From the NCBI GenBank assembly GCA_905221035.1, contig CAJNBP010000001.1, forward strand, positions 1 to 64,000: a stretch of 64,000 nt of DNA, in the 5' to 3' direction. This DNA comes from a bacterium. GTDB lineage: Bacteria > Bacillota > Bacilli > Lactobacillales > Streptococcaceae. Made by a program: the position numbers and the translations under genes. This document shows, one piece after another, positions 17,232-26,261 of this stretch. The stretch's first letter is position 1. Every line of letters starts with the position of its first letter. The notes under the pieces were generated by a model that was not told where the DNA came from, did no database searches, and saw nothing but the letters and a program-made list of their open reading frames with translations.

Positions 17232-17259
17232 TTTACAAAAAAAATTAAAGTGGTATAAT
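17232..17259 (+). promoter_or_regulatory. Promoter of the PTS IICBA gene
   Basis: TTTACA (17232-17237), 16-bp spacer, extended -10 TGGTATAAT (TATAAT 17254-17259). A TTGTAAA/TTTACAA inverted repeat flanked by T and A runs covers the -35. Confidence 0.75.
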
Positions 17260-17274
17260 TAAATCATAAAAGGT

Positions 17275-17299
17275 GCAAACGTTTTCGTAAAACGTTTGC
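17275..17299. promoter_or_regulatory. Perfect 11-bp inverted repeat, cre-like operator
   Basis: GCAAACGTTTT-CGT-AAAACGTTTGC, beginning about 9 nt after the expected transcription start. Each arm contains the AACGTT core; TGCAAACGTTTTCG fits the CcpA cre consensus except the last base. It could bind CcpA or another LacI/GalR-type repressor. Confidence 0.6.
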
Positions 17300-17324
17300 C
17301 TAAATAAAAATAAAGGAGATTTGA

Positions 17325-19505
17325 ATGATGAAAGATACATTCAAAAATGTCTTGTCTTTCGAATTTTGGCAAAAATTCGGTAAGGCTTTGATGGTGGTTA
17401 TCGCGGTTATGCCGGCTGCTGGTTTGATGATTTCAATCGGTAAGTCTATCGTGATGATTAACCCAACCTTTGCACCACTCGTTATTACTGGTGGTGTACT
17501 AGAGCAAATCGGTTGGGGAGTTATCGTTAACCTTCATATCTTGTTCGCCCTCGCTATTGGAGGAAGCTGGGCTAAAGAACGTGCTGGTGGTGCTTTCGCC
17601 GCTGGTCTTGCCTTCATCTTGATTAACCGTATCACTGGTACAATCTTTGGTGTATCAGGCGATATGTTGAAAAATCCAGATGCTATGGTAACTACACTCT
17701 TTGGTGGTTCAATCAAAGTTGCTGATTACTTTATCAGTGTTCTTGAAGCTCCAGCCTTGAACATGGGTGTATTCGTAGGGATTATCTCAGGTTTTATTGG
17801 GGCAACTGCTTACAACAAATACTACAACTTCCGTAAGCTTCCTGATGCACTTTCATTCTTTAACGGAAAACGTTTTGTACCGTTTGTAGTTATTCTTCGT
17901 TCAGTAATTGCTGCAATTCTACTTGCTGCTTTCTGGCCAGTAGTTCAAACAGGTATCAATAGCTTTGGTATCTGGATTGCCAACTCACAAGAAACAGCTC
18001 CAATCCTTGCACCATTCTTGTATGGTACTTTGGAACGTTTGCTCTTGCCATTTGGTCTTCACCATATGTTGACTATCCCAATGAACTACACAGCTCTTGG
18101 TGGTACTTATGAAGTCTTAACTGGTGCAGCTAAAGGCACTCAAGTATTTGGTCAAGACCCACTATGGCTTGCATGGGTAACAGACCTTGTAAACCTTAAA
18201 GGTACTGATGCAACTCAATACCAACACTTGTTAGATACAGTACATCCAGCTCGTTTCAAAGTTGGACAAATGATCGGTTCATTCGGTATCTTGATGGGTG
18301 TGATTGTGGCTATCTACCGTAATGTTGATGCTGACAAAAAACACAAATACAAAGGTATGATGATTGCGACAGCTCTTGCAACATTCTTGACAGGGGTTAC
18401 TGAACCAATCGAATACATGTTCATGTTCATCGCAACACCTATGTATCTTGTTTACTCACTTGTTCAAGGTGCTGCCTTCGCTATGGCTGACGTTGTAAAC
18501 CTACGTATGCACTCATTCGGTTCAATCGAGTTCTTGACTCGTACACCTATTGCAATCAGTGCTGGTATCGGTATGGATATCGTTAACTTCGTTTGGGTAA
18601 CTGTTCTCTTTGCCGTAATCATGTACTTTATTGCAAACTTCATGATTCAAAAATTCAACTACGCAACTCCAGGGCGTAACGGAAACTACGAAACTGCTGA
18701 AGGTTCAGAAGAATCTAGCAGTGAAGTGAAAGTTGCAGCTGGTTCTCAAGCTGTAAACATTATTAACCTTCTTGGTGGACGTGCAAACATCGTTGATGTT
18801 GACGCATGTATGACTCGTCTTCGTGTAACTGTTAAAGATGCAGATAAAGTAGGAAATGCAGAGCAATGGAAAGCAGAAGGAGCTATGGGTCTTGTCATGA
18901 AAGGACAAGGGGTTCAAGCTATCTACGGACCAAAAGCTGACGTATTGAAATCTGATATCCAAGATATCCTTGATTCAGGTGAAATCATTCCTGAAACTCT
19001 TCCAAGTCAAATGACAGAAGCGCAACAAAACGCTGTTCATTTCAAAGGTCTTACTGAGGAAGTTTACTCAGTAGCAGACGGTCAAGTTGTTGCTTTGGAA
19101 CAAGTAAAAGATCCAGTATTTGCTCAAAAAATGATGGGTGATGGATTTGCAGTAGAACCAGCAAATGGAAACATTGTATCTCCAGTTTCAGGTACTGTAT
19201 CAAGTATCTTCCCAACAAAACATGCTCTTGGTCTTGTGACTGAAGCAGGTCTTGAAGTACTTGTTCACATTGGTTTGGACACAGTAAGTCTTGAAGGTAA
19301 ACCATTTACAGTTCATGTTGCTGAAGGACAAAAAGTTGCAGCAGGTGATCTTCTTGTCACAGCTGACTTGGATGCTATCCGTGTAGCAGGACGTGAAACT
19401 TCAACAGTAGTTGTCTTCACAAATGGTGATGCAATTAAATCAGTTAAATTAGAAAAAACAGGTTCTCTTGCAGCTAAAACAGCAGTTGCTAAAGTAGAAT
19501 TGTAA
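17325..19505 (+). CDS. PTS glucose-family transporter, EIICBA fusion
   Basis: 726-residue phosphotransferase permease that imports and phosphorylates a hexose (glucose/maltose/GlcNAc superfamily). Residues about 10-440 are the EIIC channel with roughly ten helices, including GTLERLLLPFGLHHML and the substrate loop LTGVTEPIEYMFMF. Residues about 465-540 are EIIB, phosphorylated on Cys495 (VDACMTRLRV). Residues about 590-720 are EIIA, with phospho-His648 (VLVHIGLDTV). The order C-B-A on one chain matches the pneumococcal glucose PTS described as Exp5, but glucose specificity is inferred. Two adjacent ATGs (17325, 17328) follow AAGGAG. Regulation by the inverted repeat at 17275 is likely. Monocistronic with strong terminator. 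Confidence 0.92.
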   Translation: MMKDTFKNVLSFEFWQKFGKALMVVIAVMPAAGLMISIGKSIVMINPTFAPLVITGGVLEQIGWGVIVNLHILFALAIGGSWAKERAGGAFAAGLAFILINRITGTIFGVSGDMLKNPDAMVTTLFGGSIKVADYFISVLEAPALNMGVFVGIISGFIGATAYNKYYNFRKLPDALSFFNGKRFVPFVVILRSVIAAILLAAFWPVVQTGINSFGIWIANSQETAPILAPFLYGTLERLLLPFGLHHMLTIPMNYTALGGTYEVLTGAAKGTQVFGQDPLWLAWVTDLVNLKGTDATQYQHLLDTVHPARFKVGQMIGSFGILMGVIVAIYRNVDADKKHKYKGMMIATALATFLTGVTEPIEYMFMFIATPMYLVYSLVQGAAFAMADVVNLRMHSFGSIEFLTRTPIAISAGIGMDIVNFVWVTVLFAVIMYFIANFMIQKFNYATPGRNGNYETAEGSEESSSEVKVAAGSQAVNIINLLGGRANIVDVDACMTRLRVTVKDADKVGNAEQWKAEGAMGLVMKGQGVQAIYGPKADVLKSDIQDILDSGEIIPETLPSQMTEAQQNAVHFKGLTEEVYSVADGQVVALEQVKDPVFAQKMMGDGFAVEPANGNIVSPVSGTVSSIFPTKHALGLVTEAGLEVLVHIGLDTVSLEGKPFTVHVAEGQKVAAGDLLVTADLDAIRVAGRETSTVVVFTNGDAIKSVKLEKTGSLAAKTAVAKVEL

Positions 19506-19512
19506 TATACTT

Positions 19513-19545
19513 GAGGTTGGAAGCTGTATTCCAACCTCTTATTTT
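19513..19545 (+). terminator. Terminator after the PTS gene
   Basis: GAGGTTGGAA/TTCCAACCTC perfect 10-bp stem, 6-nt loop, then TTATTTT. The T-run overlaps the ribosome-binding region of the next gene, so that gene depends on read-through or a hidden promoter. Confidence 0.85.
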
Positions 19546-19556
19546 GGGAGAAAAGA

Positions 19557-20372
19557 ATGAAATTTTTAACACTCAATACTCACAGTTGGATGGAAAAAGA
19601 AGCTGAGGAAAAATTCCAGATTTTGCTTGAGGATATTCTGGAAAAGGACTATGATTTGATTTGTTTCCAAGAAATCAATCAGGAAATCACTTCGCCAGAG
19701 GTGGAGGTTAATGACCTTTATCAAGCTTTGCCAGCAGCTGAGCCTATTCACCAAGACCACTATGTTAGACTCTTGGTTGAAAAGTTGTCTGAGCAAGGGA
19801 AAAATTACTATTGGACCTGGGCCTATAACCATATAGGTTATGACCGCTACCATGAAGGTGTGGCTATCTTGTCTAAAACACCTATTGAAGCCAGAGAAAT
19901 TTTAGTTTCAGATGTGGATGATCCAACAGACTATCATACTCGCCGTGTCGCCCTGGCTGAAACTGTAGTCGATGGTAAGGAGCTGGCAGTTGCCAGTGTC
20001 CATCTTTCTTGGTGGGATAAAGGTTTCCAAGAAGAATGGGCACGATTTGAGGCTGTCTTGAAAAAATTGAACAAGCCACTTTTGTTAGCTGGAGATTTCA
20101 ACAATCCAGCCGGTCAGGAAGGCTACCAAGCTATTTTAGCTAGTCCATTAGGCTTACAAGACGCTTTTGAAGTTGCTCAAGAGAAAAGTGGTAGCTATAC
20201 CGTTCCACCAGAAATTGATGGCTGGAAAGGGAACACTGAACCCCTTCGAATCGATTATGTCTTTACTACCAAAGAGTTAGCGGTAGAAAATTTACATGTC
20301 GTATTTGATGGTAACAAGAGTCCACAAGTCAGTGATCACTATGGTTTGAATGCTATGTTAAACTGGAAATAA
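19557..20372 (+). CDS. Endonuclease/exonuclease/phosphatase family hydrolase
   Basis: 271-residue protein of the EEP fold shared by exonuclease III, DNase I and sphingomyelinase. Conserved metal and catalytic elements are visible: TLNTHSW near the start, CFQEINQE (metal Glu), LLLAGDFNNPAG (the GDFN motif) and VSDHYGL (the catalytic SDH). It lacks a signal peptide, so it should act in the cytosol; substrate may be DNA, RNA or a phosphoester and cannot be told apart here. GGGAG lies 8 nt before the ATG. It follows the PTS gene directly behind its terminator and ends in its own terminator. Confidence 0.85.
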   Translation: MKFLTLNTHSWMEKEAEEKFQILLEDILEKDYDLICFQEINQEITSPEVEVNDLYQALPAAEPIHQDHYVRLLVEKLSEQGKNYYWTWAYNHIGYDRYHEGVAILSKTPIEAREILVSDVDDPTDYHTRRVALAETVVDGKELAVASVHLSWWDKGFQEEWARFEAVLKKLNKPLLLAGDFNNPAGQEGYQAILASPLGLQDAFEVAQEKSGSYTVPPEIDGWKGNTEPLRIDYVFTTKELAVENLHVVFDGNKSPQVSDHYGLNAMLNWK

Positions 20373-20383
20373 TAACTGAAAAG

Positions 20384-20413
20384 AGGTTGGGATTCTCAAA
20401 TTCCAGCCTTTTT
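20384..20413 (+). terminator. Terminator after the EEP hydrolase gene
   Basis: AGGTTGGGATT pairs with AATTCCAGCCT (two G-U), then TTTTT. Confidence 0.85.
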
Positions 20414-20475
20414 CTGACTAGAGAAGCTACTGGAAATAGTCTAAATAAGTGAGACTACTGAAATGTAATAAAATG

Positions 20476-20484
20476 TGGTATAAT
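20476..20484 (+). promoter_or_regulatory. Promoter of the DEAD-box helicase gene, extended -10
   Basis: TGGTATAAT with TATAAT at 20479-20484, 29 nt before the start codon. Confidence 0.65.
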
Positions 20485-20512
20485 TGATAAGATAGATAGA
20501 ATCGAGGATATT

Positions 20513-21856
20513 ATGTCATTTACGAAATTTCAATTTAAAAACTATATTAGAGAAGCCTTGGAGGAGTTAAAATTTACAACTCCAACAGAGGTACAAGATA
20601 AGTTGATTCCCATTGTTTTGGCAGGTCGTGACCTAGTCGGTGAATCAAAAACAGGTTCAGGTAAGACACACACTTTCTTGTTACCGATTTTCCAGCAATT
20701 AGATGAAGCTAGCGATAGTGTGCAAGCAGTCATTACTGCACCGAGCCGTGAGTTAGCTACTCAAATTTACCAAGCAGCCCGTCAGATTGCTGCCCACTCA
20801 GAAGTGGAAGTTCGTGTGGTTAATTATGTGGGTGGTACGGATAAGGCTCGCCAAATTGAGAAATTGGCAAGTAATCAGCCTCATATTGTTATCGGAACAC
20901 CGGGCCGTATCTATGACTTAGTTAAGTCTGGTGACCTGGCTATTCACAAGGCCAAGACCTTTGTGGTCGATGAGGCAGACATGACCTTGGATATGGGATT
21001 CTTGGAAACTGTTGATAAGATTGCTGGCAGTCTTCCAAAAGACTTGCAATTCATGGTCTTCTCAGCGACTATTCCACAAAAGTTGCAACCGTTCTTGAAA
21101 AAATACTTATCAAATCCTGTTATGGAGAAAATTAAGACAAAAACGGTCATTTCTGACACTATTGATAATTGGTTGATTTCTACTAAGGGACGTGACAAGA
21201 ATGCTCAAATTTATCAGTTGACTCAGTTGATGCAGCCTTATTTGGCCATGATTTTTGTTAACACCAAAACGCGTGCTGATGAATTGCATTCATATCTGAC
21301 TGCTCAAGGATTGAAGGTGGCGAAGATTCATGGAGATATTGCCCCTCGTGAGCGCAAGCGAATCATGAATCAGGTGAAAAATCTGGATTTTGAGTACATT
21401 GTCGCTACAGACTTGGCGGCGCGTGGGATTGACATTGAAGGTGTCAGCCATGTCATCAATGATGCCATTCCGCAAGACTTATCTTTCTTCGTGCACCGTG
21501 TTGGTCGTACCGGACGCAATGGCCTACCAGGTACAGCTATTACTCTTTATCAGCCAAGCGATGATTCGGATATCCGTGAGTTGGAGAAATTAGGAATTAA
21601 ATTTACTCCGAAGATGGTCAAAGATGGAGAATTCCAAGATACCTATGACCGTGATCGTCGTGCAAACCGTGAGAAAAAACAAGATAAGCTCGATATCGAA
21701 ATGATTGGTTTGGTTAAAAAGAAAAAGAAAAAAGTCAAACCAGGCTATAAGAAGAAAATTCAATGGGCAGTTGATGAAAAGCGCCGCAAAACCAAGCGTG
21801 CTGAAAATCGCGCTCGCGGTCGTGCCGAGCGTAAAGCAAAACGCCAAACATTTTAA
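20513..21856 (+). CDS. DEAD-box ATP-dependent RNA helicase
   Basis: 447-residue RNA helicase, likely in ribosome assembly or mRNA turnover (CshB-like). Motifs in order: Q motif F..FKNYIREALEELKFTTPTEVQ, Walker A ESKTGSGKT, Ia PSRELATQI, motif II VDEADM, motif III SATIPQ, motif V ATDLAARGID, motif VI HRVGRTGR. The last 60 residues are very basic (many KKKKK and RRK runs, ending RKAKRQTF), as in RNA-binding tails. Start ATG at 20513 has CGAGGA upstream. Monocistronic, between its promoter and the terminator at 21864. Confidence 0.94.
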   Translation: MSFTKFQFKNYIREALEELKFTTPTEVQDKLIPIVLAGRDLVGESKTGSGKTHTFLLPIFQQLDEASDSVQAVITAPSRELATQIYQAARQIAAHSEVEVRVVNYVGGTDKARQIEKLASNQPHIVIGTPGRIYDLVKSGDLAIHKAKTFVVDEADMTLDMGFLETVDKIAGSLPKDLQFMVFSATIPQKLQPFLKKYLSNPVMEKIKTKTVISDTIDNWLISTKGRDKNAQIYQLTQLMQPYLAMIFVNTKTRADELHSYLTAQGLKVAKIHGDIAPRERKRIMNQVKNLDFEYIVATDLAARGIDIEGVSHVINDAIPQDLSFFVHRVGRTGRNGLPGTAITLYQPSDDSDIRELEKLGIKFTPKMVKDGEFQDTYDRDRRANREKKQDKLDIEMIGLVKKKKKKVKPGYKKKIQWAVDEKRRKTKRAENRARGRAERKAKRQTF

Positions 21857-21863
21857 GGCAATT

Positions 21864-21892
21864 GTTGGAGTAATGAGCTCCAACTTTTTTTA
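21864..21892 (+). terminator. Helicase terminator
   Basis: GTTGGAG/CTCCAAC with 7-nt loop followed by eight T. Confidence 0.92.
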
Positions 21893-21951
21893 TGAGAACG
21901 AAATATCTACATTGAAAGATTACATTAAAGACTGCAAATTGCGCTAAAAAA

Positions 21952-21960
21952 TGATATAAT
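21952..21960 (+). promoter_or_regulatory. metK promoter, extended -10
   Basis: TGATATAAT with TATAAT at 21955-21960; RNA should begin around 21967, just upstream of the SMK box. Confidence 0.65.
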
Positions 21961-21973
21961 GATGAAGTTATAT

Positions 21974-22220
21974 AGTCCCGATAAGATGGTAGGAATTTAT
22001 CACTAAGAGTTTTCAGTACTTTGAAATTCGCAAAGAATGACGGCTCTAAAGTCGTTCGTCATTCTACGGTTGCCGCTATAGGGCGGCAACCCTATGCGCC
22101 TTACTAGCTTCAGAAATAAAAAAGTGTCGTTTTTATTTCTTTCGCGTCGTAACTCTTTTATAACAGAAATACCTATCAGTACTTTGTAACTCTATAACAC
22201 TATTTTTAAGGGGGGACATT
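21974..22220 (+). ncRNA. SMK box (SAM-III) riboswitch of metK with enlarged P3
   Basis: The 5' part AGTCCCGATAAGATGG resembles the enterococcal SMK start (GUUCCCGAAAGGAUGG) and the 3' part CAGTACTTTGTAAC resembles AGAUGCCUUGUAAC. GTCCC (21975-21979) pairs with GGGAC (22213-22217), hiding the GGGGGG ribosome-binding site as in the SAM-bound state. P2 AAG/CTT replaces AGG/CCU of the enterococcal RNA, a covarying change. TAGGAATTT (21990-21998) pairs with AAATACCTA (22167-22175) as a P3 closing helix. Its ~170-nt loop contains further hairpins: GAATGACG/CGTCATTC (22035-22064), GGTTGCCGC/GCGGCAACC (22069-22091), GAAATAAAAA/TTTTTATTTC (22113-22139). When SAM is abundant, metK translation is blocked. 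The assignment is by motif memory; no fold was computed. Confidence 0.8.
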
Positions 22221-22223
22221 TTT

Positions 22224-23414
22224 ATGTCAGAACGTAAATTATTCACGTCTGAATCTGTATCTGAGGGGCATCCAGATAAGATTGCAGACCAAATTTCAGA
22301 TGCTATCTTGGATGCCATCTTAGCCAAGGATCCAGAGGCGCACGTTGCTGCTGAGACAGCTGTATATACTGGTTCCGTCCACGTTTTTGGTGAAATTTCT
22401 ACAAATGCCTATGTGGATATTAACCGTGTGGTGCGTGATACAATTGCAGAGATTGGTTATACCAATACAGAGTATGGTTTTTCTGCTGAGACAGTGGGAG
22501 TTCATCCGTCACTTGTTGAGCAGTCACCAGACATTGCCCAAGGTGTTAACGAAGCCTTGGAGGTCCGTGGAAATGCAGACCAAGATCCGCTTGACTTGAT
22601 TGGTGCTGGTGACCAAGGTCTTATGTTTGGGTTTGCGGTTGATGAAACAGAAGAGCTCATGCCCTTGCCAATTTCACTCAGTCATAAATTGGTTCGTCGT
22701 CTGGCAGAACTTCGTAAGTCTGGGGAAATTAGCTATCTCCGTCCAGATGCTAAATCGCAAGTTACAGTTGAGTATGATGAAAATGACCGTCCAGTACGTG
22801 TGGACACAGTTGTTATTTCTACTCAGCACGATCCAGAAGTCAGCAACGAACAAATTCACAATGATGTTATTAACAAGGTTATCAAAGAGGTTATTCCAAC
22901 TTCTTACTTGGATGACCAAACAAAATTCTTTATCAATCCAACTGGTCGCTTCGTAATCGGTGGACCTCAAGGAGACTCAGGTTTGACTGGTCGTAAGATT
23001 ATCGTGGACACTTATGGTGGCTACTCTCGCCATGGTGGTGGTGCCTTTTCTGGTAAGGATGCGACTAAGGTTGACCGTTCCGCTTCTTATGCGGCTCGTT
23101 ACATTGCCAAGAATATCGTTGCTGCAGGTCTAGCTAAGAAGGCAGAAGTACAGTTGGCCTACGCTATCGGTGTTGCGCAACCTGTTTCTGTTCGTATCGA
23201 TACTTTCGGTACAGGAACAGTAGCTGAAAGCAAGCTTGAAAAAGCATCACGTCAAATCTTTGACCTTCGTCCTGCAGGAATTATCCAAATGTTGGATCTT
23301 AAACGTCCAATCTACCGTCAAACAGCGGCTTATGGACACATGGGACGTACAGATATTGACCTTCCATGGGAACGTTTGGATAAGGTAGATGCTTTGAAAG
23401 AAGCAGTAAAATAA
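22224..23414 (+). CDS. metK: S-adenosylmethionine synthetase
   Basis: 396-residue cytoplasmic enzyme making SAM from methionine and ATP. Conserved blocks: [19 protein letters not shown] near the start (key part GHPDKIADQ), [10 protein letters not shown] (adenine site), and [16 protein letters not shown] loop [10 protein letters not shown] (P-loop for triphosphate). The ATG follows GGGGGG by 8 nt; that purine run is the ribosome-binding site held in the SMK riboswitch helix, so translation is repressed by its own product. Monocistronic with a strong terminator. Confidence 0.98.
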   Translation: MSERKLFTSESVSEGHPDKIADQISDAILDAILAKDPEAHVAAETAVYTGSVHVFGEISTNAYVDINRVVRDTIAEIGYTNTEYGFSAETVGVHPSLVEQSPDIAQGVNEALEVRGNADQDPLDLIGAGDQGLMFGFAVDETEELMPLPISLSHKLVRRLAELRKSGEISYLRPDAKSQVTVEYDENDRPVRVDTVVISTQHDPEVSNEQIHNDVINKVIKEVIPTSYLDDQTKFFINPTGRFVIGGPQGDSGLTGRKIIVDTYGGYSRHGGGAFSGKDATKVDRSASYAARYIAKNIVAAGLAKKAEVQLAYAIGVAQPVSVRIDTFGTGTVAESKLEKASRQIFDLRPAGIIQMLDLKRPIYRQTAAYGHMGRTDIDLPWERLDKVDALKEAVK

Positions 23415-23421
23415 GATTTTA

Positions 23422-23445
23422 AGAGGGGGACTTCCCCTCTTTTTA
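23422..23445 (+). terminator. metK terminator
   Basis: AGAGGGG-GACTT-CCCCTCT followed by TTTTT. Confidence 0.93.
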
Positions 23446-23468
23446 ATATACTATTTCCTCTAAAATCA

Positions 23469-23497
23469 TTGAAATTATAGCTTGAATTTGATATGAT
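23469..23497 (+). promoter_or_regulatory. pgdA promoter, predicts leaderless mRNA
   Basis: TTGAAA (23469-23474), 17-bp spacer, TATGAT (23492-23497) with TGA extension. The pgdA ATG is at 23504, only 6 nt beyond the -10. Confidence 0.7.
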
Positions 23498-23503
23498 GGT
23501 CTT

Positions 23504-24895
23504 ATGGATAAAAGTAGAGCAAAGCGTGAGAATCACGATAAGATAAGAATGAGTTTAATAGCCCTAGTAGCTATCTTTTCAGTAAGTATTTGTGTTCTTG
23601 GATCAATTATTGGTTATAAAGTCTATACAAAGCAAAGTTTTGAGCAAAAGATTGAATCGCTCAAAAAAGAGAAAGATGATCAATTGAGTGAGGGAAATCA
23701 GAAGGATCATTTTCGTAAAGGGCAAGCCGAAGTGATTGCCTATTATCCTCTCCAAGGGGAGCAAGTGATTTCGTCTATAAAGGGAATCATGACACAGGAT
23801 ATTAAAGACAATCTAGAAGATAAGGAAAATCTGGTTTTTTATTATACAGAGAAACAGGATTCGACTTTAAAAGGGATTGTTAACCGAAGTGTGATGAAAC
23901 AAGTCTATGACTTAACTTCTTCAAAAGTTGAAGAGACAGAGAAAACTAGTCTAGCGAAAGTGCATTTGACAGAAGATGGTAAACCTTTTACACTTGATCA
24001 ACTATTTTCAGATGCTAGTAAGGCTAAAGAGAAGCTATTAAAAGAAATTACCTCTTTCTTACAGGATAAGAAATTGGAGCAAGAAAAGATTGATCAGCTT
24101 GTTAAAGGCTTGTCTGACCAAGACTTGTCTGCATGGAACTTTGATTACAAGGATAGTCAAATTATCCTATATCCAAGTCAGGCGGTTGAAAATCTGGACG
24201 AGATTGCCTTGCCTGTATCTAGTTTCTTTGAAGTTATTCAATCTTCCTATTTATTAGATAAGGATGCAGAACTATATAAGGCTTATTATGAAAAGAAAAA
24301 TCGTAAAGTAGTGGCCTTGACTTTTGATGATGGACCAAATCCTACAACGACAAATCAAGCATTAGATACGCTTTCTAAGTATGGTATTAAGGCAACTTTC
24401 TTCGTTTTGGGTAAGAATGTTTCTGGCAATGAAGAGATTTTGAAACGCATGAAAGCAGATGGCCATGTCATTGGAAACCATAGTTGGAGCCATCCAGTGC
24501 TTTCAAAACTTTCTCTTGATGACGCTAAAAAACAAATAACTGATACTGAGGATGCGCTAACTAAGGTTCTTGGCTCTAGTTCTAAACTTATGCGTCCGCC
24601 TTATGGAGCCATTACAGATGACATTCGCAATAGCCTCGATTTGAGTTTTATTATGTGGAATGTGGATAGTCTGGACTGGAAGAGTAAAAATGAAGCAGCT
24701 ATTTTGACAGAAATTCAGCGTGAAGTCAAGAATGGTTCTATTATTCTCATGCATGATATCCATGCTGAGACGGTACATGCTCTACCTAAGGTTATTGACT
24801 ATTTGAAAGGGCAAGGTTATGACTTTGTAACCGTACCAGATTTGTTAGATTTTCGTCTTAAAGCTCACCAGCTTTACTACGACCGTGACCAATAA
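23504..24895 (+). CDS. pgdA: Peptidoglycan N-acetylglucosamine deacetylase
   Basis: 463-residue membrane-anchored surface enzyme that removes acetyl groups from GlcNAc of peptidoglycan and so confers lysozyme resistance. Residues about 15-38 are a membrane anchor ([20 protein letters not shown]). Residues 40-260 correspond to the two N-terminal domains of the pneumococcal protein. Residues 268-463 are the NodB carbohydrate-esterase 4 domain: TFDDGP with Asp275 and Asp276, Zn ligands His326 and His330 in GNHSWSH, RPPYG, and MHDIH. Length and residue numbers equal those of pneumococcal PgdA. No ribosome-binding site precedes the ATG; the -10 box is 6 nt away. Confidence 0.95.
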   Translation: MDKSRAKRENHDKIRMSLIALVAIFSVSICVLGSIIGYKVYTKQSFEQKIESLKKEKDDQLSEGNQKDHFRKGQAEVIAYYPLQGEQVISSIKGIMTQDIKDNLEDKENLVFYYTEKQDSTLKGIVNRSVMKQVYDLTSSKVEETEKTSLAKVHLTEDGKPFTLDQLFSDASKAKEKLLKEITSFLQDKKLEQEKIDQLVKGLSDQDLSAWNFDYKDSQIILYPSQAVENLDEIALPVSSFFEVIQSSYLLDKDAELYKAYYEKKNRKVVALTFDDGPNPTTTNQALDTLSKYGIKATFFVLGKNVSGNEEILKRMKADGHVIGNHSWSHPVLSKLSLDDAKKQITDTEDALTKVLGSSSKLMRPPYGAITDDIRNSLDLSFIMWNVDSLDWKSKNEAAILTEIQREVKNGSIILMHDIHAETVHALPKVIDYLKGQGYDFVTVPDLLDFRLKAHQLYYDRDQ

Positions 24896-24971
24896 TTCAA
24901 AAAATCTAAAGAGATAAGTTTTCATTGAGAATTTGTTTCTTTGGATTTTCTTCTCATAGAAAGGAAAAATA

Positions 24972-25814
24972 ATGAAATCTTACACTTTAAATAATGGCGT
25001 TACAATTCCAGTTCTAGGATTTGGAACCTGGAAAGCTGAAAATGGAGCGATTGCTTACCAAGCTGTCCTAGAGGCTTTAAAGTCAGGCTATCGCCATATC
25101 GATACGGCAGCTATCTATAAAAATGAAGAAAGCGTTGGTCGTGCTATTCAAGATAGTGGCGTTCCGCGTGAGGAAATTTTTGTAACCAGCAAACTCTGGA
25201 ATACAAACCACAACTATGAGCAAGCTCGTCAGGCTTTTGAAGAGTCTTTAGAGAAGCTGGGCTTGGAATATTTGGATTTGTATTTGATTCATTGGCCAAA
25301 TCCAAAACCACTTAGAGAAAATGATCAATGGAAAATCCGAAATGCGGAAGTCTGGAGAGCAATGGAAGACCTCTATCAAGAAGGAAAAATCCGTGCTATC
25401 GGAGTTAGTAATTTCCTTCCCCATCATTTGGATGCCTTGCTTGAAACATCAAGAATCGTCCCAGCTGTCAATCAGGTACGCTTGGCGCCAGGTGTGTATC
25501 AAGATCAAGTCGTAGATTACTGTCGTGAAAAAGGAATTTTATTGGAAGCTTGGGGGCCTTTTGGACAGGGAGAACTTTTTGATAGCAAGCAAGTCCAAGA
25601 AATCGCAGCAAATCACGGAAAATCGGTTGCTCAGATAGCCTTGGCTTGGAGCTTGGCAGAAGGATTTTTACCACTTCCAAAATCTGTCACAGCTTCCCGT
25701 ATTCAGGCTAATCTTGATTGTTTCGGAATTGATCTGAGTCATGAGGAGCGTGAAACCTTAAAAACGATTGCTGTTCAGTCTGGTGCTCCACGAGTTGATG
25801 ATATGGATTTCTAG
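24972..25814 (+). CDS. Aldo/keto reductase
   Basis: 280-residue NADPH-dependent reductase of the AKR fold, close to 2,5-diketo-D-gluconate reductase-like enzymes. The catalytic tetrad is present: Asp in HIDTAAIY, Tyr of the same block, Lys in FVTSKLW, His in LIHWP. The cofactor loop is PLPKSVTASRIQANLD. It lies 76 nt after pgdA; the intergenic region contains a weak AAAATC..GATTTT hairpin and no clear promoter. AAAGGAAA precedes the ATG. The substrate is unknown; likely reactive aldehydes. Confidence 0.9.
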   Translation: MKSYTLNNGVTIPVLGFGTWKAENGAIAYQAVLEALKSGYRHIDTAAIYKNEESVGRAIQDSGVPREEIFVTSKLWNTNHNYEQARQAFEESLEKLGLEYLDLYLIHWPNPKPLRENDQWKIRNAEVWRAMEDLYQEGKIRAIGVSNFLPHHLDALLETSRIVPAVNQVRLAPGVYQDQVVDYCREKGILLEAWGPFGQGELFDSKQVQEIAANHGKSVAQIALAWSLAEGFLPLPKSVTASRIQANLDCFGIDLSHEERETLKTIAVQSGAPRVDDMDF

Positions 25815-25830
25815 AAAATCATAAAAAGAA

Positions 25831-25859
25831 TTGTACATTGTTCTAATTTTTGATATAAT
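25831..25859 (+). promoter_or_regulatory. glyQS promoter
   Basis: TTGTAC (25831-25836), 17-bp spacer, TATAAT (25854-25859) with TGA extension. Confidence 0.8.
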
Positions 25860-25865
25860 AGTCAG

Positions 25866-26048
25866 CAGGAAAGAAAGTCTTATGGCGTTCTTCAAGCGAG
25901 CTTGGGATAGTGGGAGCCAAGTAGGACAAAATAAAGAACTGGCGCTTTCTGTAGTATTTTCAAAAACAATGAAGTAATAAATTAGGGTGGAACCGCGTTT
26001 CTGACGCCCCTAGGTCACAGACTTAGGAGCAAAGACACGGTTCTTTTT
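25866..26048 (+). ncRNA. Glycine T-box leader of glyQS
   Basis: AGGGTGGAACCGCG (25984-25997) is the T-box sequence that pairs with the acceptor end of uncharged tRNA. Upstream is a Stem I region with GGC at 25941-25943 in AAGAACTGGCGCTTTCT, positioned as the specifier codon for glycine. GAACCG (25990-25995) and CGGTTC (26038-26043) followed by TTTTT form the terminator that the antiterminator excludes. Uncharged tRNA-Gly would therefore switch transcription on. This suits the downstream glycyl-tRNA synthetase genes. Confidence 0.92.
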
Positions 26049-26087
26049 GTATCCAAAGTCACAAGAATTTATAAAAAGGAGTAAACA

Positions 26088-26165
26088 ATGTCTAAAAAAT
26101 TGACTTTTCACTGCGTCAGTGGCAGAGACCTCCTTACAGTCGGATTGCCTCACGCTCAGCACTAG
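26088..26165 (+). CDS. Short upstream ORF 1 (truncated GlyQ N-terminus)
   Basis: 25 codons, starting MSKKLTF exactly as GlyQ, then HCVSGRDLLTVGLPHAQH and TAG. It has a strong AAAAAGGAG ribosome-binding site identical in design to that of glyQ, so it should be translated. It has no family of its own: the first seven codons are a duplicated glyQ start and the rest is encoded by the structured insert. It may be a by-product of insertion or a decoy that affects glyQ expression. Confidence 0.45.
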   Translation: MSKKLTFHCVSGRDLLTVGLPHAQH

Positions 26166-26261
26166 AGTGCCTGAGCTAGACGCAGTACTAACTCGTCTTG
26201 CCTCGTATGATCGACGAGGCAGACTCGTGTCACAAGTAATTTATAGAAAAAGGAGTAAAAA

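Larger units (their letters stand above)
21857..22223. other. Gene-free region helicase to metK
   Basis: 367 bp containing the helicase terminator, the metK promoter and the SMK-type leader. The only internal repeat is TCAGTACTTTG, present at 22013-22023 and again at 22176-22186. Confidence 0.75.

Noticed and set aside
24896..24971. Strong terminator between pgdA and the aldo/keto reductase gene
   Set aside because: Only a weak AAAATC/GATTTT pairing is visible with no clear T-run; co-transcription cannot be excluded.
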